Origin: Algoriphagus terrigena DSM 22685 | GTDB taxonomy: Bacteria > Bacteroidota > Bacteroidia > Cytophagales > Cyclobacteriaceae | DNA length: 64,000 nt | Assembly (NCBI RefSeq): GCF_000429445.1 | Contig: NZ_AUBW01000011.1 | Location: 62,001-126,000 of the forward strand | Reading direction: 5' to 3' | In this document: positions 26,701 to 34,116 of the stretch, one piece after another | How the letters are laid out: every line of letters begins with the position of its first letter | Numbering within the stretch: the stretch's first letter is position 1 | Notes under the pieces: generated by a model | What the model was told of the DNA's origin: nothing | Database searches by the model: none | The model's input: the letters and a program-made list of their open reading frames with translations, nothing else | Program-made: the position numbers and the translations under genes

Positions 26701-28582
26701 TGATGCCTGTAACGATTTGTTGGTAACCGAAGCTGCTTTTCAGATTACCCAGGGAAATCGGGACAGGACCTCTGGGGTTTTGAATTCTGCACTTTTGGCG
26801 GATACGCCGCCTGAGATTCAGGTTTTGGACACACCAAGATCCAGTCTCTTGACCTACACGCATCGAATTGCTTTGCATTTCGAAACGGATGGGTTTTCTT
26901 CTCCAGGAAAAGGCTGGCCGTTAGATGCTTCACCGCGTGCTGCATTTGAGACGGGATTGAACAAATGGATTGCCGAGTTGATTGGAGATCCCCGCAAAAT
27001 CGTATGCAGAGTGACTTCAATAGTTGAAGAGGGGGAGAATTCAATAACGGAACTGGTGTCATTGGCTGATTTGGAACTTCAACCGATTGACTTGATTTAT
27101 CTTTTGTCGGAAGACCTGGCAGCAGGCGCGACAGAGTTGGAAAGCAGAATTGCTTTCTTTTTCAAAAAATCAAAAAATATCCCCGGTTCTGTCAAGATAA
27201 AGATAGAATTCGCTCCTGAGGTGAAGCCTTCTACTACCTCATTAGCTTCTGCTTTTCCGCTTCTTCGATCCATAAAGATGACCTTGGGACAAACCCGGGT
27301 CGCGGATGCTAGGGATTTTGCCAGCAAGCCTAAGGCGGTCGTGAACTCCCTAGACCTGCATGGGATCGATTTCGAGGATTACAGCCAAAGAATTTCCGCT
27401 GCGCTCAGTTCACTCCGGACAATTGCTGAAGCGTTTGGCAATCTGATTCCGAGTCCGATTTTGCCGAAGGACGAATTTAACCCAGGTACGATGGAGGAAT
27501 TGTTCAGCCTAGCAGCTTCTTCTACCGATGCTGCACCCTTATTTCAAGCTGTTGGCCTTTCTGATGAAACATTGGCAGGAATTTCAGGCTTCCAGCAATT
27601 GGCGACGTTTTTCGGGGTGCAATTGGCCTACCCACAAAGTCCGGGACCGGATTTGAATGAGAGCCAAGAAGATCTGCTTTCCCGAACTGGTAGTCTCTGG
27701 AAAATCATCCTTTCCAAAGTCCAGATCGGTGAGGAAAAATTGGGGAAAGCTGTTACGGAAACCAATGTCATTCCCAAACTCAAACTGCTATCCGAAGCTG
27801 CAAAGGCTGTTTTGGGAGATGATTTTGTGCCCATTCCACGTTTTAATTTTTCAAATCCAGACTTGCTTAACAAGTCTTTTGGTGAGGAGGATCAATTAGT
27901 GAGTCATATTACTAAGCAAAGTGGATTGACCGGAGAAGTCAACAAAGAGTCTTGGCTACAGTCTGTGGCCAGGGTCAGACCAGCCGTGGCGCGATTTGAG
28001 ACGCTGCGATTTATGAGCGAAGCTCTGGACAATTCACCTCAGGATCTTTCGATTGCGCAGATTGCTTTTAGACCAAATGACAGTTGGTTGGGATTTGAGT
28101 TCCCTAAAGAATACGACGGAAAACCTTTCAATATTTCGGAAGACACGATTTCATTAGCCTATTTGGGTAAACAAGCCTTACAAACAAAAGACTTGCAGTC
28201 CGTGCTAATATTAGATGAATGGACTGAAAAAATTCCAATTGATGAGGAAGTTACGGGAGTTACTTACCATTACAACCAACCCAATGCGACAGCTCCTCAG
28301 GCGATCCTGATGGCAGTGGAACCTACCAACAGCGGCAAATGGGATTGGGATGTTTTGCAGGGCGTTTTGAATGATACCATTCGAAGATCGAGATCGAGGG
28401 CCGTTGAGCCGGATCAACTTATGGAGCATGATGTCCTCAAGATTCTTCTTCCCATGACCATTGCTTCCTTTGATGTCAAGGAGGCGAATGTGTCTCTGGA
28501 TTACCTGGTTCTAAACGATAAATTCATGAAGGTCGCCGCGAATGCCAATTTGCAACTGTACACCAAGTGGGATAAAAACTAA
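23711..28582 (+). CDS. Giant conserved protein of unknown function (1623 aa)
   Basis: Largest protein in the window. It opens with a coiled-coil-like helical segment (residues 1-80), then LPVRIETRF and LWIRIFPDDIHTDTHEPLLT near residue 109, a block that looks diagnostic for its family. Near 885 is LFDGIRNGQRLEVLLGYQFE, and near the C-terminus TGVTYHYNQPNATAPQAILM. No catalytic triad, Walker motif, metal site, signal peptide or membrane helix is evident. It lies 5 bp before the 588-aa gene. Size and multi-block layout suggest a structural or scaffold subunit, but this is inference only. Confidence 0.75.
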   Translation: MATFQEQIQKIKQLRETYTSAEETTYASKLGIVQKTKKTASVAVGRELKQKELIFRQTEASLNAAIAGLQVLNHRTLTKELNGNLPIMMLPVRIETRFVNASSGAQELWIRIFPDDIHTDTHEPLLTKNEVEAGELYWEKRAGLHSFPPGEEAESEKKLAWDKLKAVSVNPQRAIWIAKATKPLNWLQTDVPPPPTLDFPKHSVFKEQAWTRAARTQALPDRFVVTIFANGKAVHEQVGHVIPDTVFLGPDPFSSEQAFTKKEDEIVFQEEIAWLQNFEKAVAKGLGMKVSLKPNMFLANGSIERITVLGLLHSSDPESSKKTVEGLFESHRFSSKGLSFLPQGTPTNNSETETSGFSREDDQLVKGYYEESASTPNPQSDLDLFAQSLGINRNVLKDLRHADQMDHHNNLMMNRALYAATLSYYFEELMEPAIKDATAAQIRSFFTGFVSARGPLSAIRVGDQPYGVLLTSDLSRWNEAVSGKFFVGFVEVLRRLQAVWDQLVTKVPRVGMPGDSWEILLKILGLQPGSVSFRQRLGNLPDYSLASPSVNQSFLNIEIKNLNQRIVDFLTTLGFNSLAEGNFYPLISNMVFYQWTNPINANKLVVSDVIASETEFLPKMPASGLNYAQYMGTKCSLADLESVNFGGDKPPRSLLSLLMRHALLTELKQAGTKAYQANNLAIKSAMFEKSFFNMDKNNQDLTSFELLKGDPKKINARAFADVNTSLGDFLLNSKIKVTWNPNIAPMRSAMNYLGGLSTKALERNLADFVDLCSYRLDAWQMGLFTRRIQQNRAKVPTGIYLASYGWVENLKPEPKTTLSQRSVPAQLWPKDGKAPIKLKQNAGFSHVPSLNHATAVGLLLAGYKNHSSPSNPSLFAMNLSSDRARRAMALFDGIRNGQRLEVLLGYQFERGLHDATTSNSTNNLNQYIQAFRNRYEIENLSIPQQGAPEAQETIESYPVVNGLKIVKASDAEISGLVTGNTHKPLVLALKKELENTLDACNDLLVTEAAFQITQGNRDRTSGVLNSALLADTPPEIQVLDTPRSSLLTYTHRIALHFETDGFSSPGKGWPLDASPRAAFETGLNKWIAELIGDPRKIVCRVTSIVEEGENSITELVSLADLELQPIDLIYLLSEDLAAGATELESRIAFFFKKSKNIPGSVKIKIEFAPEVKPSTTSLASAFPLLRSIKMTLGQTRVADARDFASKPKAVVNSLDLHGIDFEDYSQRISAALSSLRTIAEAFGNLIPSPILPKDEFNPGTMEELFSLAASSTDAAPLFQAVGLSDETLAGISGFQQLATFFGVQLAYPQSPGPDLNESQEDLLSRTGSLWKIILSKVQIGEEKLGKAVTETNVIPKLKLLSEAAKAVLGDDFVPIPRFNFSNPDLLNKSFGEEDQLVSHITKQSGLTGEVNKESWLQSVARVRPAVARFETLRFMSEALDNSPQDLSIAQIAFRPNDSWLGFEFPKEYDGKPFNISEDTISLAYLGKQALQTKDLQSVLILDEWTEKIPIDEEVTGVTYHYNQPNATAPQAILMAVEPTNSGKWDWDVLQGVLNDTIRRSRSRAVEPDQLMEHDVLKILLPMTIASFDVKEANVSLDYLVLNDKFMKVAANANLQLYTKWDKN

Positions 28583-28587
28583 AGAAG

Positions 28588-30354
28588 ATGCCAACACTCA
28601 GTGAATTTTCTAAGCTTAAGGCAAATGTCAACTTGGCAACTGCCGTGGAAAAGCGTTTTTATGAGCCTTTCATATCCAACCGTAACCGGCTTGAGGGACT
28701 GCCTAGACAGGCAGAATTTGAAAAAAGCTTAAGGGCAGAGACAGCGGATCCCATGTGGATGCTGACACGACAGTGGCAGTTAGGGGAGTTTCAGGGTGAG
28801 GATGCCGGCACAGCCTGTCAGGCAAAGATTCTTTCAGAGGAACAGCGACCCGGGGTGTTGACCTTTGGGAATAAAGCATCAAAGGCCTATGACCCTTTTC
28901 AAACCCCGCTGGAGCCTGAAGTGGAAAGCGAAGCCGTGGAGGTAAATCTTTATTTGCAGGTTCAGATGGGCAGGCAGTTTTTTAGGATTCTTGGAGAAAG
29001 TGGCAAATCAGGTTATAAAGAGATATTTCTTGGAAAGTATCCACTGACATCCGAACCTAATGAAAAGGACAGAGAAGGTGTGTTGTTTGCACAGACCGTT
29101 ATGGGCAAGTTTTCCGACGGAAGCGCCATTCTACAGGATATTCAAAGCGGCGCATTTGCCGATTGGGTAAATGGAGAGGCAGGATTTGAAGATGCCGACC
29201 GGGAGTTACTTGCCAAAGAGATTTCCACGCAATTTGACACTTGGTTTAAAAAGCTCTACAATCAGGCTGGAACTGGACAAAGCGCTTGGATTCCTGATCG
29301 AATGGAGTATAATTTCAGTCTCGAAATGCCCCATCCCGAGGCGAGCAAATCGGTTGTTTTGGAAGCAGATCAGTATGCCTCAGGCAAACTGGATTGGAGC
29401 AGTTTTGATGAAAATGTAAAAAACTCTCCAGTTGAGATCGAACAGGAAGACAACCTAAAGGAGACCGTACAAACCTTTATCCCTGCACCACTACACTATT
29501 CTGGGATTCCGAATCCGAGGTTTTGGCAGATGGAAGACGGACAAATCGACTTTGCAAAGATCCAATCGGGTACCACCGGCCTGCTTTCCATGTTGATTAC
29601 CGAATACGGGATCACCTATTCCAATGACTGGTTTATATTGCCCTATCCGATGAAGATCAACACCTATTGTGAGGTAAAAAATATTCTGGTCACCGACGTT
29701 TTTGGACAGCATATCCTGATCTCGCCGACCTTTACTGATCCGGAAGTTAGCTGGCATGAGTTTGCTGTGTTCCGTCACTCGGAGCGCAAAAATCTGACTT
29801 CGCCCAGAAACCGTTTTTACCTTGCGCCTTCCATCCTAAAGCTCCAACAAGGTGAGCCTTTGGAAAAGGTAAATTTCATGCGTGACGAGATGACCAATAT
29901 GGTCTGGGCCATTGAGAATACTGTCCCTTCTATTGCCGGTGGAGGTAGAGAAGTGAAGTTGAACAAACCCAGATTTGACCCTCTCGGTGAGCCGGACAAT
30001 CCTGAATCCAAGATCCGCTATCTGGCAGGAACCTCAGTTCCCGAAAACTGGATTCCTTTCATACCTGTACACAAAGAAAACAGTGTTCAAGAAATCAGAC
30101 TCCAGCGCGCCCGGATTCCCAATGCGCCTCCTCCATGCAGTCTCCTGCTAACGGAAAAACAGAAGGTTCACTTCATCGAGGAGGAGGAAGTGCCAAGGGC
30201 AGGAGTAATAGTCAAACGGAACTTCAAGAGAACACGCTGGATTGACGGAAAAACAATCCTTTGGGTCGGACGAACCAAGACAACCGGCAGAGGTGAAGGC
30301 TGGAGCGGACTGATGTTTGACAGACTATTACCGATAGAAAATACGAAAACCTAA
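28588..30354 (+). CDS. Conserved protein of unknown function (588 aa)
   Basis: Last gene of the five-gene run. Its N-terminus carries a dense block, RFYEPFISNRNRLEG followed by FEKSLRAETADPMWMLTRQW and QLGEFQGEDAG (residues about 23-75), which looks strongly conserved. Many tryptophans and prolines follow in short strands (for example WHEFAVFRHSERKN near 390). No signal peptide, membrane helix or enzyme motif is seen. It starts 5 bp after the 1623-aa gene, so the two are probably translated together and may interact. It ends convergently 16 bp from the minus-strand membrane pair, with no clear terminator between. Confidence 0.75.
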   Translation: MPTLSEFSKLKANVNLATAVEKRFYEPFISNRNRLEGLPRQAEFEKSLRAETADPMWMLTRQWQLGEFQGEDAGTACQAKILSEEQRPGVLTFGNKASKAYDPFQTPLEPEVESEAVEVNLYLQVQMGRQFFRILGESGKSGYKEIFLGKYPLTSEPNEKDREGVLFAQTVMGKFSDGSAILQDIQSGAFADWVNGEAGFEDADRELLAKEISTQFDTWFKKLYNQAGTGQSAWIPDRMEYNFSLEMPHPEASKSVVLEADQYASGKLDWSSFDENVKNSPVEIEQEDNLKETVQTFIPAPLHYSGIPNPRFWQMEDGQIDFAKIQSGTTGLLSMLITEYGITYSNDWFILPYPMKINTYCEVKNILVTDVFGQHILISPTFTDPEVSWHEFAVFRHSERKNLTSPRNRFYLAPSILKLQQGEPLEKVNFMRDEMTNMVWAIENTVPSIAGGGREVKLNKPRFDPLGEPDNPESKIRYLAGTSVPENWIPFIPVHKENSVQEIRLQRARIPNAPPPCSLLLTEKQKVHFIEEEEVPRAGVIVKRNFKRTRWIDGKTILWVGRTKTTGRGEGWSGLMFDRLLPIENTKT

Positions 30355-30370
30355 AGCTCGTATCAGACTG

Positions 30371-30784
30371 TTACTTTGATCTTACTGCTTTTTTTGTGGC
30401 GTAACGGGTCCTTTTGATGAATTTCCTCCAGCTGATTGCTGTCAAGACGGAGATACAGGCAGAAGTCCCTAGCGCCCCTCCAAACCCTTCGAAAAACTGG
30501 CTGGAATGGATGAATATCAGTCCAAAGATGAGACCTGCCAAGACTACCGATTCGAATCCTTTGATATTTTTTTTGGTGCTCATCCCGATGAACGAACCAC
30601 CAATCGCCGCGTAGGGAATGGCCTCAACCCAGTCGGAAGAGTTAAAGGGTTGCACCGCAAGAGCCACGACCAGTGTGACTGCAGAAGAGGCCAAGATGGG
30701 GCTAATTCTAAAGCGCGTGTGCAGCCAGTAGGTGCAGATCGCGCTCAGGACAGCGCTGAGAATCCAGACGAGTTCTTCAATCAT
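30371..30784 (-). CDS. Small membrane protein, second of a paralogous pair
   Basis: 137 residues with about four hydrophobic helices and a basic C-terminus (RTRYATKKAVRSK). I do not recognise a family. It aligns along most of its length with the C-terminal part of its neighbour: GGSFIGMST against CGAFISMTN, and FGGALGTSACISVL against VGGRLGTMAFIGVV. Its ATG overlaps the upstream stop by 4 bp (ATGA), so the two are translationally coupled and probably form a hetero-oligomer, as in paired half-transporters. Substrate unknown. Confidence 0.75.
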   Translation of the reverse strand: MIEELVWILSAVLSAICTYWLHTRFRISPILASSAVTLVVALAVQPFNSSDWVEAIPYAAIGGSFIGMSTKKNIKGFESVVLAGLIFGLIFIHSSQFFEGFGGALGTSACISVLTAISWRKFIKRTRYATKKAVRSK

Positions 30785-31335
30785 AGCAGTGCGACGCCAT
30801 ATTGTACGACATAGGCCATCACCACGCCAATGAAGGCCATCGTGCCTAATCTGCCGCCGACCCCATGCAGGATCGACTTGCTGACAAAGAAGATCAGGCA
30901 GGTGAAAACGGAGGAAAGCAGGATAAAGCCAGCATCATTGCTGAGGTTGGTCATGGAGATAAATGCGCCGCAATAAATCGCCGACGGCACTTGTCTAAAA
31001 TAGGCGTTCGACTTGAAGCCCAGCTCCAGCAGTCCTCCAAACAAGCCCAACGCTGCAGTAGCAATCACGGTGTCGCAACCTAAATTTCTCAAACCGAAAG
31101 TGGCGAATGATCCGAAAAACACCCACACTGCCACACGCCAGCGGTCAAACTCCACTGTAAATCTCTGGCTCGAATAGGTCTGAAAGTGCGAACCGAGGAC
31201 TAGCAGAAATACCAGCACGAACAAGCCGACCTCTAGGTGATTGGCTCGCTCAAAGATGATCGTACCCAAAAACAGGCACTGAATCGAAGCGAACAGCAGT
31301 AGGAGTGGGGGAAATATCCGTTTGGGGTCTTTCAT
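30781..31335 (-). CDS. Small membrane protein, first of a paralogous pair
   Basis: 184 residues with about six hydrophobic helices. The C-terminal four-helix part is a paralogue of the 137-aa neighbour, sharing GxFIxMT and GGxLGTxA motifs at matching places; the N-terminus has two extra helices. I start at the ATG at 31335 (MKDPKRIFPP), since the upstream in-frame TTG at 31353 falls inside a -7 promoter box. The two-gene coupled architecture suggests a transporter or channel of two unequal subunits; I cannot name it. Confidence 0.75.
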   Translation of the reverse strand: MKDPKRIFPPLLLLFASIQCLFLGTIIFERANHLEVGLFVLVFLLVLGSHFQTYSSQRFTVEFDRWRVAVWVFFGSFATFGLRNLGCDTVIATAALGLFGGLLELGFKSNAYFRQVPSAIYCGAFISMTNLSNDAGFILLSSVFTCLIFFVSKSILHGVGGRLGTMAFIGVVMAYVVQYGVALL

Positions 31336-31350
31336 TTCTAAACGAGGACG

Positions 31351-31358
31351 CAAAAATA
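31351..31358 (-). promoter_or_regulatory. Bacteroidota -7 box for the membrane-protein pair
   Basis: Minus-strand TATTTTTG is an exact TAnnTTTG match, about 15 bp before the chosen ATG, and argues against the upstream TTG start. No -33 element is evident at the usual distance. Confidence 0.45.
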
Positions 31359-31677
31359 GCGGAAGGCGTCATTTATGACCTCGTTTTTCGAAGGAAAATG
31401 CGTGTCAGCTCCTTGTAGTGAGCTGATTGAATATTTTGATTGGCTCGTATATGGATTGATTTTTCGGGCTGGAAATTTGATTTGAGTCCCCGGATTAGGC
31501 ATAGTTGGTTGAAAAAATACCTGAGCTTCTGTTGAAAATCAGCAGTCGTTGACTTATTCCGTGTGAAAGCCACCCGTGAAAAGAATTGCAAAAAAGTCAA
31601 TGATTAGGCCCTCCCCAACTGAAAAGTTCACTTCTTCGCCTTAGCAGTGACAGTTTGTCGATCAGATGTGAACAATC
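31359..31677. other. Intergenic region
   Basis: Stretch between the membrane-pair promoter and the tRNA terminator. A 75-codon minus-strand frame at 31373-31600 has no recognisable domain, start signal or partner, and I do not accept it. No RNA gene seen. Confidence 0.5.
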
Positions 31678-31714
31678 TAAAAAACAAAAAAGCCTCTGGA
31701 AATGATCCAGAGGC
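31678..31714 (-). terminator. Rho-independent terminator of tRNA-Asn
   Basis: Perfect 9-bp stem GCCTCTGGA / TCCAGAGGC (31692-31700 and 31706-31714) with a 5-nt loop, followed on the minus strand by a T-rich tract (TTTTTTGTTTTTT). It lies 12 bp past the tRNA. Confidence 0.9.
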
Positions 31715-31725
31715 CGTTTTACCTG

Positions 31726-31799
31726 CTCCCCCTCTAGGGCTTGAACCTAGGACCCCATGATTAACAGTCATGTGCTCTAACCAACTGAGCTAAGGAGGA
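31726..31799 (-). tRNA. tRNA-Asn (anticodon GTT)
   Basis: 74 nt. A 7-bp acceptor stem (TCCTCCT with AGGGGGA, one G-T pair) is followed by discriminator G. The D-arm reads AGCTCAGTTGGTTAGAGC, the anticodon loop CTGTTAA carries GTT, and the T-arm is CTAGG-TTCAAGC-CCTAG. The 3' CCA is not encoded. It has its own promoter and terminator. Confidence 0.97.
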
Positions 31800-31837
31800 A
31801 TTTGATGGTTTTGACTCCCCTTTGGGAAATCGTGTTG

Positions 31838-31869
31838 CAAATGTAGAGGCATATCCCATTTTTTCCAAA
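31838..31869 (-). promoter_or_regulatory. Promoter of tRNA-Asn
   Basis: On the minus strand: TTTG at 31869-31866, a 20-nt spacer, and TACATTTG at 31845-31838. This is the best two-part Bacteroidota promoter in the window. Transcription would start near 31831, about 32 nt before the mature tRNA. Confidence 0.75.
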
Positions 31870-32093
31870 TCGCTCTCTGAAAAAATCTTGCATTTATCCA
31901 TGGCAAGCTTACTTCTGATTCTGGGTCAGGGACTTATTTTTTGGAAAAATTCTATGAATCCGATCCTCGTGGCTTCATTTCTTTAGAATCTGGGGAAAAT
32001 CACGACGAAACAATCCCATAGAGCGGATGTTTTGCAAGGCTGTTGCCAATTCCGGCATTTTTACCTAACTATAAGTTGTAACCACTTGCGCTT

Positions 32094-33383
32094 ATGAACT
32101 CGCAACTCAATCGCCGGGATTTTCTCCGGTACTCCGCCCTTACCACGCTCGGACTGCAATTTTTGCCTTATACCGGTCTCCGGGCGGCTCCTTCTGACAG
32201 GGTTCGGATTGCCCATATCGGTTTGGGAGGGATGGGGCTTTCCCACATGAACTGGTTTGCCAATCTGCCCGAGGCGAAGATTGTAGCACTCTGCGATGTC
32301 GATACCAACCGCACCAGTGAAGCTTTACGGGCCCTAAAGAAGATCCACCCCGATACCAAGGCGGAGCTTTTTCATGATTTCAGAAAAGTCCTTGAGCGAT
32401 CCGACATCGATGCTGTGACCATCGCGACGCCGGACCACTGGCACGCTCAGATTGCTATCTTGGCTTTCCAGGCCGGCAAGGACGTGTATGGGGAAAAGCC
32501 GCTTTCCTATTCGCTCCGTGAGGGGCAGCTGATGCTGAAGGCCCAACAGGAAAGTGGTAAAATATTCCAGTTGGGAACCCAGATCCACGCGGGGGACAAT
32601 TACCACCGGGTGACCGAACTGATCCAATCCGGCGAGCTTGGGAAGATCAAAACCATCCGGCTTTGGAAAACCGGTGAACCGCCCCTGATTCCATCCCTCA
32701 CCTATCAGGCGCCGCCCGCTAATCTGGACTGGGACATGTGGCTGGGTCCAGCTCCCATGGCAGACTATGCGCCGGAGAAATGCCATTTCAACTACCGCTA
32801 TTTTATGGAATACTCCGGTGGAATTTTTCAGGACTTCTGGTGTCACATCGCAGACGTGGTCTGGATGTCTATGCCGCCCCAGGGACTGAAAAGCATCACC
32901 GCAAATGGGGAGAAATCCGAGGGGATGGGGGACACGCCCAAGTGGATTGATGCCGACTTTAAGTTTAAGAATCTCGACCTACACTGGACTTCCGTCCCTC
33001 CGGATGTACCTGGAGCAGCAGCAAGGGGAATTGGGGCCTATTTTGAAGGAAGTAAGGGGACTCTGATCTGCGATTACGACAGTCGGGAAATCCGAATCGA
33101 CGGACAGGTCTTGAATGATATTCCAGAAATTCCCAAGACTATTCCCCGGTCTCCCGGTCACCAGCAAAACTTCCTGGACGCTGTCAAATCGCGCACTCAA
33201 CCTGAATCCAACCTTCAGTATGCAAGAGCGATGACAATGCCAATGCATTTGGCCATGGCTTCTTTTAAGCTTAAAAGGCCATTGAAATGGAACTCTAAAA
33301 CAGAGTCATTTAAAAATGATCCGGAAGCCGACGCATTGCTCTGGAGACCCTATCGGGAAAAATGGAATTTGATAGGCACCTAA
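32094..33383 (+). CDS. Tat-exported Gfo/Idh/MocA family oxidoreductase
   Basis: 429 residues. NAD(P)-dependent oxidoreductase of the glucose-fructose oxidoreductase / inositol dehydrogenase family, acting on sugars or their derivatives. The N-terminus carries a twin-arginine signal (NRRDFLRYSALTTLGLQFL), so the enzyme is probably exported folded with its cofactor. Then come the Rossmann motif IGLGGMG near residue 43, TPDHWHA near 112 and the family lysine motif GEKPLSY near 132. The C-terminal half is the usual alpha/beta domain. It precedes the molybdenum hydroxylase pair by 253 bp; a shared pathway is possible but not shown. The true substrate is unknown. Confidence 0.92.
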   Translation: MNSQLNRRDFLRYSALTTLGLQFLPYTGLRAAPSDRVRIAHIGLGGMGLSHMNWFANLPEAKIVALCDVDTNRTSEALRALKKIHPDTKAELFHDFRKVLERSDIDAVTIATPDHWHAQIAILAFQAGKDVYGEKPLSYSLREGQLMLKAQQESGKIFQLGTQIHAGDNYHRVTELIQSGELGKIKTIRLWKTGEPPLIPSLTYQAPPANLDWDMWLGPAPMADYAPEKCHFNYRYFMEYSGGIFQDFWCHIADVVWMSMPPQGLKSITANGEKSEGMGDTPKWIDADFKFKNLDLHWTSVPPDVPGAAARGIGAYFEGSKGTLICDYDSREIRIDGQVLNDIPEIPKTIPRSPGHQQNFLDAVKSRTQPESNLQYARAMTMPMHLAMASFKLKRPLKWNSKTESFKNDPEADALLWRPYREKWNLIGT

Positions 33384-33636
33384 CTTGAAAACTGATGAAA
33401 TAGAAGAGGATATCCGCCAGATTTTGCTTAGATAGTTTCATCTCCCATTTTCCAAAGCTGAGCGGCTTTTCCGGATTCCGTTCAGCGGATACCGCGTCTA
33501 GATTTCCAGTTTTCCTGTGAAGAAAAGTAGTGCCTCGTGCCTTTTGACAGTGAGGAAAAATCGGAATCATTAAACTTCTGATTCAGACTCATTTCTTTTC
33601 TCTAACTTAATAATTCAAAAAAAAATCCTTCAATCG

Positions 33637-34095
33637 ATGGAAAACTATAAGCTCTCAATTAACGGTAAAACCCAGGAGGTCACCGCGCCGGAAGATATGC
33701 CCCTGCTGTGGGTGATCCGGGATTTGTTGGATATGAAAGGCACCAAATTTGGCTGCGGGCAGGCCTTATGCGGGGCATGCACCGTTCATCTGGACGGTGA
33801 GGCGGTTAGATCTTGCAGCTTGCCTGTTTCCGAGGTGGGGAGTGGTAAAGTCACCACGATCGAAGGTCTCTCTGAAGACGGCAGTCATCCGCTCCAGAAG
33901 GCTTGGGTGGAGCATGTTGTCCCGCAATGTGGCTACTGCCAATCGGGCCAGATCATGAATGCGGCCGCTTTGCTGACCAAAAACCCCAGTCCATCAGAAT
34001 CTGACATAGAAGCTGCGATGCAGGGAAACCTCTGTCGCTGCGGCACCTACAACCGAATCAAGGACGCCATCCTTACCGCTTCTCAATCCCTCTAA
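33637..34095 (+). CDS. [2Fe-2S] subunit of a molybdenum hydroxylase (IorA-like)
   Basis: 152 residues, the electron-transfer subunit of an isoquinoline 1-oxidoreductase-type enzyme. It carries the plant-ferredoxin cluster motif [17 protein letters not shown] with a fourth cysteine in VRSCSLP, and the second cluster motif CGYCQSGQI with GNLCRCGTY. All eight cysteines are present, so both clusters should form. Length is normal for the family. It lacks a signal peptide and is 21 bp before the catalytic subunit, whose Tat signal could carry the complex out. Electron acceptor unknown; no cytochrome gene is adjacent. Confidence 0.95.
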   Translation: MENYKLSINGKTQEVTAPEDMPLLWVIRDLLDMKGTKFGCGQALCGACTVHLDGEAVRSCSLPVSEVGSGKVTTIEGLSEDGSHPLQKAWVEHVVPQCGYCQSGQIMNAAALLTKNPSPSESDIEAAMQGNLCRCGTYNRIKDAILTASQSL

Positions 34096-34116
34096 CCTCC
34101 CTAAATCAGCAACAGC

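Noticed and set aside
14280..30354. Phage-tail-like or type VI secretion locus
   Set aside because: No sheath, tube, spike, baseplate, LysM or AAA+ ATPase gene is recognisable, and no other phage genes are nearby.
31373..31600. Minus-strand frame of 75 codons
   Set aside because: Basic, low-complexity peptide with no family or partner, in an intergenic gap.
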